Assembly (NCBI GenBank): GCA_934409175.1
Contig: CAKRVX010000021.1
Coordinates: forward strand, 1 to 29,833
Source: an uncultured Blautia sp.
GTDB taxonomy: Bacteria > Bacillota > Clostridia > Lachnospirales > Lachnospiraceae
DNA: 29,833 bases
Direction: 5' to 3'
Of the stretch, positions 22,888 through 29,749 are shown one piece after another. Under the pieces are notes generated by a model that ran no database searches, was not told the origin of the DNA, and saw only the letters and a program-made list of their open reading frames with translations. Numbering within the stretch: the first letter of the stretch is position 1; each line of letters begins with the position of its first letter. A program made the position numbers and the translations under genes.

Positions 22888-23367
22888 TTATTCTGTTGCT
22901 CCATCTGTGGAAGTATCCGATTCTGCAGAAGTATCTGCTGTTCCAGCATCTCCTGCCGGAGCTGATGTGGATACATAATCACCGCTGGCATAACAGGTTT
23001 GTCCGTTGTAGTCCACACGAATCCATCCGTTCTCACATACACCTGTACTCTTTAATTCAGTTCCGGATGCCACGCTGGAAACCAGATCTGCATCCGCATT
23101 TGCGTCAGAACGAAGATTCAATTCAGAAGCAGCATAATAAACTCCCTCTTTCACTTCTACTTTCACTCCACTGGCAGTCTGCTCTGTAGTCACCTCCGGA
23201 GTCGGAGTTGCCTCTGGTGCAGTTGTAACTTCCGGGGTCGGAGTTGCCTCTGGTGTCGGGGTAACTTTTACAATCATAACGCTGGAATCAATGGTAGGGT
23301 CAAATCCACAGCCCTGAACTGCAAAAGCAAGGCCCAATACCAAAACCATCCAAAGTGATTTTTTCAT
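22888..23367 (-). CDS. Lipoprotein with a bacterial SH3 domain
   Basis: A 159-residue exported protein. The signal peptide MKKSLWMVLVLGLAFAVQGC carries a lipobox with Cys20. A Thr/Pro/Glu-rich linker (about 35-65) with repeated TPTPE units follows. A bacterial SH3 (SH3_3-like) domain covers about 75-132, including YYAASELNLRSDANADADLVSSV and GWIRVDYNGQTCYASGDYV. The tail is rich in Ser, Thr, Ala and Asp. Such domains often bind cell-wall peptides; the specific role here is unknown. AGGAGG lies upstream of the ATG, and a 17-spaced promoter is present. It lies between two strong regulatory boundaries, so it is transcribed alone. Confidence 0.85.
   Translation of the reverse strand: MKKSLWMVLVLGLAFAVQGCGFDPTIDSSVMIVKVTPTPEATPTPEVTTAPEATPTPEVTTEQTASGVKVEVKEGVYYAASELNLRSDANADADLVSSVASGTELKSTGVCENGWIRVDYNGQTCYASGDYVSTSAPAGDAGTADTSAESDTSTDGATE
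23187..23258. repeat. Two tandem 36-bp units coding the TPTPE linker
   Basis: GTCGGAGTTGCCTCTGGTG occurs at 23201-23219 and again at 23237-23255, a 36-base (12-codon) period with near-identical flanks. It encodes duplicated EVTT-PEATPTP-type units in the lipoprotein linker. Copy number could vary among strains through slippage. Confidence 0.8.
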
Positions 23368-23435
23368 AAGTAAGAATCCTCCTTTTTCAAAACAGAAGAG
23401 ATTTACAATTCTGCTTTTACATTCGCCTATTCTTT

Positions 23436-23464
23436 AATATACACGATTCTTCCTCAATATGCAA
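23436..23464 (-). promoter_or_regulatory. Promoter of the SH3 lipoprotein gene
   Basis: TTGCAT (23464-23459) and TATATT (23441-23436) are 17 bases apart on the minus strand, with a leader of about 60 bases. It starts 24 bases beyond the stop of the xdhC-like gene. Confidence 0.7.
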
Positions 23465-23487
23465 GTTCTATCTTATCAAGCCAGTAT

Positions 23488-24483
23488 TCACAGACGTTCA
23501 AAAAGTACTTCCACCTGTCCTCCGCAGATCATTCCCAGATTTGCCCCACCCTGATTAGAAAGATTATATCTGACAACTTCTCCATGAAAAGCCTCAGGGC
23601 CATGCTTTAATGCCTGGAATTCTACATTTCCACCGCCTATGCTTCCGTAAGATCTGCCTTCCTGATCCAGAAACATCTTGCTTCCGGTTCCCCTCGGAGA
23701 GGATCCTGATTTGGAAATGATCGTTATCATCACACCATGTTTTTTCTCTGAAACTGCCCGTTCTACTTCTTCGTCAATATACGAAATTTTATATTTATTT
23801 TTTTCCCTGACGATTTCTGCCGCAATACTTACTGCAATTTCCGCAGGCATCTGTCCGCCAAGAGGGATTCCAATAGGAGCATGTATCGTATTCAGCTGTT
23901 CTTCTGTGTATCCCTCTGCCAGAAGTTTATCTCTGGTAAGTTTTACTTTATTTTTGCTGCCGATCATGCCCAGATAAGAATACGGGCGTTTTAAAATCTG
24001 CCTTGCACTGGCACTGTCTCCCAGGTGGCCACGCGTCACGATTACATAATACGCATTTTCATATTCCGGTATCTTTTCCGATATCTCGTCAAAGCTGCCT
24101 GTGATCAGACAGTCAGCTTCCGGAAATCTTTCTTTTGTCACAAAATCTTCTCTGTCATCCATAACTGTGATGTGAAATCCCAACATCTTACCAATCTTCG
24201 CTACAGGCTGCGAAACATGTCCGCCTCCCAAAATGACCAGTCTTGGATTTTTTGCATATATTTCCATAAATATATCTTCTTTGCCATGCAATACCATTGT
24301 ATCCTGACATTTCATAAGGTCAGACTCATATTCTTTCCAGAAATCAGCAGCCTGTGTCCCATCAAAGGAACTGCAGCCATTCTGTGTGACCAGACACTTC
24401 TCACCTTTATGAATTCCATTTATGACCATAGCAGTTTTTACACGTCCTGCTTTTTCAAGTTTCTGATAAATTGCTTCGTACAT
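23488..24483 (-). CDS. xdhC: XdhC/CoxI-family protein with reversed domain order
   Basis: Members mature molybdenum hydroxylases by handling the molybdenum cofactor. This 331-residue protein has a Rossmann-type XdhC_C domain in the middle (about 83-225: RLVILGGGHVSQPVAKIGKMLGF, VMDDREDFV, VTRGHLGD, YLGMIGSKNK, HAPIGIPLGGQMPAEIAVSI). It also has the XdhC_CoxI domain at the C-terminus (about 250-331: ITIISKSGSSPRGTGSKM, GSIGGGNVEFQAL, GMICGGQVEVLFE). In the usual proteobacterial XdhC the CoxI domain comes first, so the order is swapped. Residues 1-80 are not recognised. I use the ATG at 24483, with AAGGAG nine bases upstream. Similar proteins accompany selenium-dependent molybdenum hydroxylases; YedF and HydA nearby fit that, but no hydroxylase gene is in the window. 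Confidence 0.88.
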   Translation of the reverse strand: MYEAIYQKLEKAGRVKTAMVINGIHKGEKCLVTQNGCSSFDGTQAADFWKEYESDLMKCQDTMVLHGKEDIFMEIYAKNPRLVILGGGHVSQPVAKIGKMLGFHITVMDDREDFVTKERFPEADCLITGSFDEISEKIPEYENAYYVIVTRGHLGDSASARQILKRPYSYLGMIGSKNKVKLTRDKLLAEGYTEEQLNTIHAPIGIPLGGQMPAEIAVSIAAEIVREKNKYKISYIDEEVERAVSEKKHGVMITIISKSGSSPRGTGSKMFLDQEGRSYGSIGGGNVEFQALKHGPEAFHGEVVRYNLSNQGGANLGMICGGQVEVLFERL

Positions 24484-24518
24484 TGCAGCCAACTCCTTGT
24501 GTTGTTATCAATAATTCA

Positions 24519-24547
24519 TTGTGGTTTTTACTATTCTATATTATAAT
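24519..24547 (+). promoter_or_regulatory. Sigma-A promoter of the DAACS transporter gene
   Basis: TTGTGG (24519-24524) and TATAAT (24542-24547) are 17 bases apart on the plus strand, 22 bases before the start codon. It lies in the 86-base divergent gap with the xdhC-like gene, for which I found no convincing promoter. Confidence 0.68.
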
Positions 24548-24569
24548 TGACGAAAAAGGGGGAATTATT

Positions 24570-25790
24570 ATGAAAAAATACAATTTTTTCCAAAGCCTGC
24601 CATTTAAATTGCTGGTAGGTGTTGCGCTTGGTATTGGACTGGGACTGCTTTTGAATTTTTCTGCGGAATCTGCCATTACCACAGCGGCTTTAAATATTAT
24701 CGTTACCCTAAAATATATTCTTGGACAACTGATCAATTTCTGCGTGCCCCTGATCATTATCGGATTTATTGCACCATCTATTGCCAAACTTGGAAATCAG
24801 GCTTCACGCATGCTTGGTGTGGCAGTCTGTATTGCCTATGCTTCCTCTCTGGGAGCAGCCTTATTCTCTGCTCTGTCCGGTTATATACTGATCCCGCATC
24901 TGTCTATCAGTTCCACCGCAGACAGGCTGAAAACTCTGCCTGATGTTGTTTTTGAACTTTCCATTCCACAGATTATGCCTGTAATGAGTGCCCTGGTACT
25001 TTCCATTATGCTGGGACTCGCAGCAGCCTGGACAAAGGCGAAACTGACAGCATCTTTTCTGGAAGAATTTCAGAAGATTGTTCTTTCCATCGTATCAAGG
25101 ATCATCATTCCGATCCTGCCACTTTTTATCGGGTTGACTTTCTGCTCCCTGGCATACGAAGGAACCATCACCAGACAGCTTCCCGTCTTTCTGAAAGTCA
25201 TACTGATCGTACTTGCAGGACATTTCATCTGGATGACTCTTTTATATGTAATCGCAGGCATTTATTCCGGTGAAAATCCCATAGATGTCATCAGGCATTA
25301 TGGACCCGCATACCTGACGGCCGTAGGTACCATGTCATCCGCTGCTACCCTGGCTGTTGCACTGCAGTGTGCAGGCAAATCCAAACCATTGCGTAAAGAT
25401 ATGGTACAATTCGGAATTCCGCTTTTTGCCAATATCCATCTTTGCGGTTCTGTTCTGACAGAAGTTTTCTTCTGTATGACGATTTCAAAAATTCTTTATG
25501 GAGCTGTACCTGCGCCCGGAACTATGGTTTTATTCTGTGTCCTTCTGGGTATTTTCGCTATCGGTGCTCCGGGAGTACCTGGTGGAACTGTCATGGCTTC
25601 CCTGGGAATCATTACAGGAATTCTGAAATTCGGTGATTCCGGCACTGCCCTTATGCTGACGATCTTCGCACTTCAGGACAGCTTCGGAACTGCCTGCAAT
25701 GTAACCGGTGACGGTGCTCTGACTCTGATTCTGACCGGCTATGCCAAAAAACACAACATTAAAGAACAGAATATCAGTATTGATCTGTAA
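24570..25790 (+). CDS. DAACS-family dicarboxylate/amino acid:cation symporter
   Basis: A 406-residue membrane protein of the GltP/DctA-like family, which imports acidic amino acids or dicarboxylates with H+ or Na+. It starts MKKYNFFQSLPFKLLVGVAL and has about eight hydrophobic segments. The re-entrant loop signatures GTMSSAATLAVAL (HP1-like) and APGVPGGTVMASLGI (HP2-like) are seen, together with TALMLTIFALQDSFGTACNVTGDGA near the substrate site. A GGGGG run seven bases before the ATG at 24570 sets the start; the frame extends to 24471 but that overlaps the promoter. It is divergent from the xdhC-like gene. The substrate may be linked to the purine/hydantoin genes, but the family usually carries dicarboxylates or amino acids. 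Confidence 0.9.
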   Translation: MKKYNFFQSLPFKLLVGVALGIGLGLLLNFSAESAITTAALNIIVTLKYILGQLINFCVPLIIIGFIAPSIAKLGNQASRMLGVAVCIAYASSLGAALFSALSGYILIPHLSISSTADRLKTLPDVVFELSIPQIMPVMSALVLSIMLGLAAAWTKAKLTASFLEEFQKIVLSIVSRIIIPILPLFIGLTFCSLAYEGTITRQLPVFLKVILIVLAGHFIWMTLLYVIAGIYSGENPIDVIRHYGPAYLTAVGTMSSAATLAVALQCAGKSKPLRKDMVQFGIPLFANIHLCGSVLTEVFFCMTISKILYGAVPAPGTMVLFCVLLGIFAIGAPGVPGGTVMASLGIITGILKFGDSGTALMLTIFALQDSFGTACNVTGDGALTLILTGYAKKHNIKEQNISIDL

Positions 25791-25797
25791 AAACTCA

Positions 25798-25827
25798 GAG
25801 GGACCTTATTTTCCGGTCCCTCTTTTT
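25798..25827. terminator. Terminator after the DAACS gene
   Basis: GAGGGACC (25798-25805) pairs with GGTCCCTC (25815-25822), loop nine bases, followed by TTTTT. A T run is also present on the minus strand after the stem, so it may also stop the hydA-yedF transcript. Confidence 0.9.
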
Positions 25828-25839
25828 ATTCTTCTGAAT

Positions 25840-26454
25840 TTACGGACGGATGATCTTATCTGCTCCCATCATACGTTCTGCAATCGTATACATATCTGTC
25901 ACTTTACCTACCTTAAGTTTGTCCATAAGTCCATAATGTTTCAGGCAGGTACCACAGGTAAGTATCTCCACACCTTCCTCTTCCATGTTTTTCAAATCTT
26001 CCAGGCTCGGGGATCCTTCTGTTGTAAGTTTCGCTCCACCATTATAGAAAAGAATAGTATCCGGATGCGTTTCCAACTGGGAAAGAGCATATAAAAAGCC
26101 CTTGATCAGAATTTCTCCCAGGTCGTCGTCTCCATTCCCCATGACATTGGAAGAAATTACGGCTACTGTAACTTTCTTATTAGTTGTCTCGCATACAAAT
26201 TCCTCTTCCTCCACAGGTTCTCCCTTCTGCTCTGTCTGAACCACCAGTTTGACCTGATATTTTTTCTCATCCAGTTTTTGAGAAACAAAAGAACAACCGG
26301 TTTTATTTGCCAGTCTGCTGAGATTATTGACTGCTGTTTCATTATCTACAAATACTGTAATCTCATCGCCGACTCCTGCACCATCGATAACTTTTTTTGT
26401 CATCACTACCGGAATCGGGCACTGTTTGCCCATTGCATCTACTTCATGTCTCAT
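25840..26454 (-). CDS. yedF: Selenium-metabolism protein YedF (TusA/SirA-like plus DsrE-like)
   Basis: This 204-residue protein has an N-terminal SirA/TusA-like domain (1-72). Its signature Cys12 lies in MGKQCPIPVVMTKKVID, which in TusA relatives carries a persulfide. It also has a DsrE/F-like C-terminal domain (about 93-204) with FYNGGAKLTTEGS and the pair Cys167/Cys170 in ILTCGTCLKHYGL. This two-domain form is the YedF family found with selenium use in anaerobes, where a sulfur or selenium carrier role is proposed but not fully established. I start at the ATG at 26454 (AGAGG nine bases upstream); the frame extends to 26601 but overlaps hydA. It follows hydA by 19 bases and is probably cotranscribed. 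Confidence 0.9.
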   Translation of the reverse strand: MRHEVDAMGKQCPIPVVMTKKVIDGAGVGDEITVFVDNETAVNNLSRLANKTGCSFVSQKLDEKKYQVKLVVQTEQKGEPVEEEEFVCETTNKKVTVAVISSNVMGNGDDDLGEILIKGFLYALSQLETHPDTILFYNGGAKLTTEGSPSLEDLKNMEEEGVEILTCGTCLKHYGLMDKLKVGKVTDMYTIAERMMGADKIIRP

Positions 26455-26473
26455 ATTTATATACCTCTCTTTA

Positions 26474-27847
26474 TTATAATTGATTTTTACCGCGTTTAAT
26501 ATAAATACCTGATTTTTCCTGAATAATCTTTCCCTCCTGGACCACCTGTTGTCCACGAAGAAATACCCGGTCAATATCTCCGTGGAGGGCAAAGCCCTCA
26601 TAAGGATTATTATCCGTATTATACAGATGAGTTTTCGCTGAGATCACATTTTTTTTCTCCGGATCAAAAACCACAATATCTGCATCACTTCCCTTGCGGA
26701 TCACACCTTTTCTGGGATATACGCCATACAGTCTTGCTGCATTTTCACTTAGCAGTCCGCACATCTGCTCCTGGGTGATCTTTCCAGTTCGTACCCCATA
26801 AGTATAAAGTAAGGTTCCTCTGGTCTGAACCCCTGGCAGACCTCCTGGAATTTTTGTAAAATCATCTTTTCCCAATTCCTTCTGCTCCATTGTAAAGCTG
26901 CACTGGTCTGTCGCAACTGTCTGGATTTCTCCATTTGCCAGAGCCTTCCACAGACAATCCTGATCCTCTTTTTTACGAATTGGTGGTGCACAGACATATT
27001 TCGCGCCCTCAAAATCCGGTCTTAAGTATACGCTGTCATCCAGAAGCAGATACTGTGGACAGGTTTCCGCATAAACTTTCTGCCCGTTCATACGTGCTCT
27101 CATAACTTCTTCAAATGCTTTTCTGTTGGTCAGATGCACAATCATCACCGGAGCATTCGCTTCTCCTGCGATAGTAAGAAGTCTGTGTACTGCCTCTGCC
27201 TCCATAGTATCCGGTCTCACCAGAGGATGATTCTCAGGACCTGTTTTCCCCTGTTTTTTTGCTTCAGCAATCAAAGCATCAATCACTCCCGCATTTTCAC
27301 AATGTACTCCTGCAAAGCACCCACATTCATTCAGTTTCTTTATAATCTTATAAAGGTCCGAATCATTTACGATCATGGCAGGATAAGTCATATAAAGTTT
27401 AAAGCTTGTGATTCCTTCATGAATCATATCGTCTATTTCTCTTTCTGTCTCCTCATTCCATTCCACAACAGACATATGGAAGGAATAATCACAGGAACAT
27501 TTGCCATCTGCTTTTTTATGCCATTTTTCCAGTCCTTCTTTCAGCGTATGTCCTCCCTTATCCTGGGAAGCATAATCAATGATCAGCGTAGTTCCACCTG
27601 CAACTGCCGCCTTGGTTCCTGTCTCAAAATTATCCGCAGTCACTGTACCAGCTACTTCCAGATCAAAATGTGTATGTCCATCTATAAAACCCGGAAAAAG
27701 CAGCTTACCGCTGACATCAATCACTTTAGCTCCACTTTCGTCAAGATTCAATCCTACATCAACGATCTTTTCACCCTCAATCAAAACATCTGCCTGTACA
27801 GATTGTTCTGCTGATACAACTGTACCGTTTTTCAATAAATATCTCAC
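26474..27847 (-). CDS. hydA: Dihydropyrimidinase / D-hydantoinase-type amidohydrolase
   Basis: HydA hydrolyses cyclic diamides (hydantoins, dihydropyrimidines). In gut anaerobes a homologue takes part in uric acid and purine breakdown. The 457-residue TIM-barrel enzyme keeps every expected binuclear-metal ligand: His58 and His60 in GHTHF, carbamylated Lys150 in TSFKLYMTY, His182 in GVHCENAG, His238 in MIVHLTN and Asp314 in VATDQCSF. The start is GTG at 27847 (MRYLLKNGTVV), with GGGAG nine bases upstream. It is the first gene of the hydA-yedF unit, divergent from a DauR-type regulator gene. Exact substrate unknown; allantoinase and phenylhydantoinase are close alternatives, though the context favours purine/hydantoin work. 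Confidence 0.93.
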   Translation of the reverse strand: MRYLLKNGTVVSAEQSVQADVLIEGEKIVDVGLNLDESGAKVIDVSGKLLFPGFIDGHTHFDLEVAGTVTADNFETGTKAAVAGGTTLIIDYASQDKGGHTLKEGLEKWHKKADGKCSCDYSFHMSVVEWNEETEREIDDMIHEGITSFKLYMTYPAMIVNDSDLYKIIKKLNECGCFAGVHCENAGVIDALIAEAKKQGKTGPENHPLVRPDTMEAEAVHRLLTIAGEANAPVMIVHLTNRKAFEEVMRARMNGQKVYAETCPQYLLLDDSVYLRPDFEGAKYVCAPPIRKKEDQDCLWKALANGEIQTVATDQCSFTMEQKELGKDDFTKIPGGLPGVQTRGTLLYTYGVRTGKITQEQMCGLLSENAARLYGVYPRKGVIRKGSDADIVVFDPEKKNVISAKTHLYNTDNNPYEGFALHGDIDRVFLRGQQVVQEGKIIQEKSGIYIKRGKNQL

Positions 27848-27886
27848 AACCCGACACTCCCTTCCCTTTATGTTTTATTATGTAAA

Positions 27887-27915
27887 AATATACCACCATT
27901 CCAGTTTACGTTCAA
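27887..27915 (-). promoter_or_regulatory. Sigma-A promoter of hydA-yedF with an overlapping inverted repeat
   Basis: TTGAAC (27915-27910) and TATATT (27892-27887) are 17 bases apart on the minus strand. The inverted repeat TTCAAT-(8)-ATTGAA (27911-27930) overlaps the -35 box and is a candidate binding site for the divergent DauR-like regulator. Confidence 0.65.
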
Positions 27916-28047
27916 TCATTTCCCATTGAATCCGCAATTTTTTTTAGGTCACCACATTATTTTTATTTCCCGTCTTTCTATTTTTTCTTTTTTGTGTTAA
28001 GATAAAAAAAAGTTTTAAGACATGTATTATCTGAGAGGAGGATTTTT

Positions 28048-28680
28048 ATGGGACGTCTTACTGTCTTAAAGCAGATTGCTGCTGATATTGCTTCTCAGTT
28101 CGGACCAGACTGCGAAGTGGTGATCCACGATCTGAAAACTTCAGAACCGGAACATTCGATCGTATATATCATTAATGGTCATGTTACAAACCGTGATGTA
28201 GGTGATGGGCCTTCCAATGCTGTTTTTGATGCTATCCGCAATCAGAATAAAGACAAAAGTCCGGAAGATCACACCGGATATCTGATGAAAACCTCAGATG
28301 GCAAAATTCTCAAATGCAGTACATCTTACATAAGAGATGATGATGGCTCACTGCACTATGTATTTGGGATCAATTATGATATCACCAAACTTACTATGAT
28401 TGATTCTGCCTTACACGATCTTATCACTCCTGAAAACAAAGAAGAAAAGCCAAAAGAAATTACTCACAGCGTAAATGATCTCCTTGACCATCTTATTGAA
28501 GAATCTGTAGCTTTAGTCGGCAAACCGGTTCCTCTGATGAACAAAGAAGACAAAGTAACCGCCATCCAGTTTCTCAATGATGCAGGCGCTTTTCTCATCA
28601 CCAAATCAGGTGATAAAGTGGCCAGTTACTTTGGAATTTCCAAGTATACTCTTTACAGCTATATTGATGTAAACAAATAA
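28048..28680 (+). CDS. YheO/DauR-type PAS and helix-turn-helix transcriptional regulator
   Basis: A 210-residue regulator. Residues about 5-115 resemble the YheO-like PAS domain (LKQIAADIASQFGPDCEVVIHDL, YIINGHVTNRDVGDG, YVFGINYDITKL). The C-terminal part (about 135-210) is a DauR-type HTH (DLLDHLIEESVALVGKPVPLMNKEDKV, then FLITKSGDKVASYFGISKYTLYSYI). DauR regulates D-arginine use; related proteins control amino acid, purine or hydantoin catabolism. It is divergent from hydA with a 200-base gap, so local control of hydA-yedF is the natural inference. GAGGAGG lies well placed before the ATG. No clear promoter was seen for it. A long hairpin follows the gene. Confidence 0.88.
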   Translation: MGRLTVLKQIAADIASQFGPDCEVVIHDLKTSEPEHSIVYIINGHVTNRDVGDGPSNAVFDAIRNQNKDKSPEDHTGYLMKTSDGKILKCSTSYIRDDDGSLHYVFGINYDITKLTMIDSALHDLITPENKEEKPKEITHSVNDLLDHLIEESVALVGKPVPLMNKEDKVTAIQFLNDAGAFLITKSGDKVASYFGISKYTLYSYIDVNK

Positions 28681-28693
28681 TCATTTATGTTCA

Positions 28694-28732
28694 GCCCGAA
28701 ACATTGTTCTATACAGATCAGTGTCTTCGGGC
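28694..28732. terminator. Hairpin after the DauR-type gene
   Basis: GCCCGAA (28694-28700) pairs with TTCGGGC (28726-28732), and ACATTG pairs with CAGTGT within. The T run after it is weak (CTCTTTTC further on), so it may stop transcription only partly. It lies between two converging genes. Confidence 0.5.
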
Positions 28733-28753
28733 ATCTGTCTTCTACTCTTTTCT

Positions 28754-28942
28754 CTACATCTGCTTTTCATTTGCTTCCCTGTAAATTTCACAGCTTGCCG
28801 TATTCACACATCGCTCATGTGCACAATCCATAAATGTCAGTTTCCATTTACCTTCATTACTTACTTCATATTCGCAGCAAACAGTCTGACTTCCATTACA
28901 GGTTCGACAAAAACCGGAAATAAATTCTTCTCTGATTTCCAT
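28754..28942 (-). CDS. Small Cys-rich protein (62 residues), unknown
   Basis: A short frame that looks like a real gene. It has seven cysteines (12, 15, 22, 23, 40, 45, 51), arranged as CRTC, VCC, DCAHERC and SC, plus His42. This pattern suggests a metal- or disulfide-bound small domain. The text is not repetitive and has a protein-like composition (EYEVSNEGKWKLTF). The start ATG at 28942 has AAGGAG 13 bases upstream, a little far, and a stop codon two codons before it leaves no other ATG. I do not recognise the family and propose no function. The gene converges with the DauR-type gene and is divergent from the next one. Confidence 0.55.
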   Translation of the reverse strand: MEIREEFISGFCRTCNGSQTVCCEYEVSNEGKWKLTFMDCAHERCVNTASCEIYREANEKQM

Positions 28943-28997
28943 ATTGTTCTAACTTCTCCTTTTTAATTCATGTTTTTATTTATTTTTTACAAATATC

Positions 28998-29034
28998 TAT
29001 TGCATTTTCCCACTTTTTATTGCATTTTGCAATA
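28998..29034. promoter_or_regulatory. Direct and inverted repeats overlapping a promoter: candidate operator
   Basis: TATTGCATTTT occurs at 28998-29008 and again at 29018-29028, exactly 20 bases apart (about two helical turns). The second copy is the left half of the palindrome TATTGCA-TTT-TGCAATA (29018-29034), which covers the -35 box (29020-29025). This is a strong repressor-site geometry; the regulator is unknown. Confidence 0.6.
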
Positions 29035-29048
29035 CAGCGTTTTATAAT
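29020..29048 (+). promoter_or_regulatory. Sigma-A promoter of the unknown gene at 29101
   Basis: TTGCAT (29020-29025) and a perfect TATAAT (29043-29048) are 17 bases apart. The start near 29055 gives a leader of about 45 bases with GAGGG before the ATG. Confidence 0.85.
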
Positions 29049-29100
29049 TAAATCACAAAAACTGCGGAAACTAAAATTTAAGAAAAAAGAGGGACAAACT

Positions 29101-29631
29101 ATGAACAAAGAATTATACGACGAAGCCATACGCTCCAACATCTTATCCAAAAAGCTCATCGAACAGCTTATGGAAAGCATGAACTACAGCAGTATTTCTT
29201 TCATCAACTGGACCATAGAAGTTCTGCGCATAATCAAGACTCGTCTTGAACGAGGTGACAAAATTACTGATGAAGTATCCGGAATTACCTATGATATGAA
29301 ATCTTTTCGAAAATTCGTAGGAACCAACTTTTCCAGTTACATCACCAGTCAGGTATTCGACACACCTGACAAAGCTGAGAAAGTATACTTCTCACTGGAA
29401 GCATCCGAAGATGGACATGCCTACAACATGATCATGGCAGACTCTTCCAGAAACAAGACATACAAATGGATTTCCAGTCTCAGTGAGCGTTTTTCACTGG
29501 TCGAAATGATCGCTACAGGAATCGTATATTTGAAAGACAACAAAACAGATACATATCAGCCATTTATTTCCGGAAACGGTAAATATTGCAGATATGATGC
29601 AGAAAAGGGTTGTATCATCGAACTTTTATAA
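29101..29631 (+). CDS. Unrecognised 176-residue protein
   Basis: I do not recognise the family. The protein starts MNKELYDEAIRSNILSKKL and is rich in charged and polar residues. No signal peptide or long hydrophobic segment is seen, so it is probably cytoplasmic. The first 75 residues look helical (LIEQLMESMNYSSISF, INWTIEVLRIIKTRLERG), and the remainder is mixed, with several Tyr/Phe/Trp residues and a final GKYCRYDAEKGCIIELL. I use the ATG at 29101, with GAGGG seven bases upstream; the frame reaches back to 29020 but that overlaps the promoter. It is a single-gene unit with a near-consensus promoter, a palindromic site over its -35 box, and a perfect terminator nearby. That is typical of a tightly regulated gene. 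Confidence 0.78.
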   Translation: MNKELYDEAIRSNILSKKLIEQLMESMNYSSISFINWTIEVLRIIKTRLERGDKITDEVSGITYDMKSFRKFVGTNFSSYITSQVFDTPDKAEKVYFSLEASEDGHAYNMIMADSSRNKTYKWISSLSERFSLVEMIATGIVYLKDNKTDTYQPFISGNGKYCRYDAEKGCIIELL

Positions 29632-29702
29632 GAACCTATTCTGAAAATATCAGAAAAAAGTCCTGCAGGCAGATCACTTCAGTGACCTAATCCTCTGATA
29701 TA

Positions 29703-29736
29703 AAAAATACCTCTGCCATCTGGCAGAGGTATTTTT
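29703..29736. terminator. Bidirectional terminator with a perfect 15-bp stem
   Basis: AAAAATACCTCTGCC (29703-29717) pairs perfectly with GGCAGAGGTATTTTT (29722-29736), with a 4-base loop ATCT. A and T runs on the two sides let it end both the unknown gene and the incoming ilvC transcript. Confidence 0.93.
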
Positions 29737-29749
29737 ATTAATCTTATTA

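Noticed and set aside
26455..26601. Upstream extension of yedF to 26601
   Set aside because: It overlaps the end of hydA, and the ATG at 26454 has a ribosome site and matches the TusA-like domain start.
27960..28047. Promoter of the DauR-type gene
   Set aside because: Only weak candidates such as TAAGAT with a poor -35 box; not strong enough to list.
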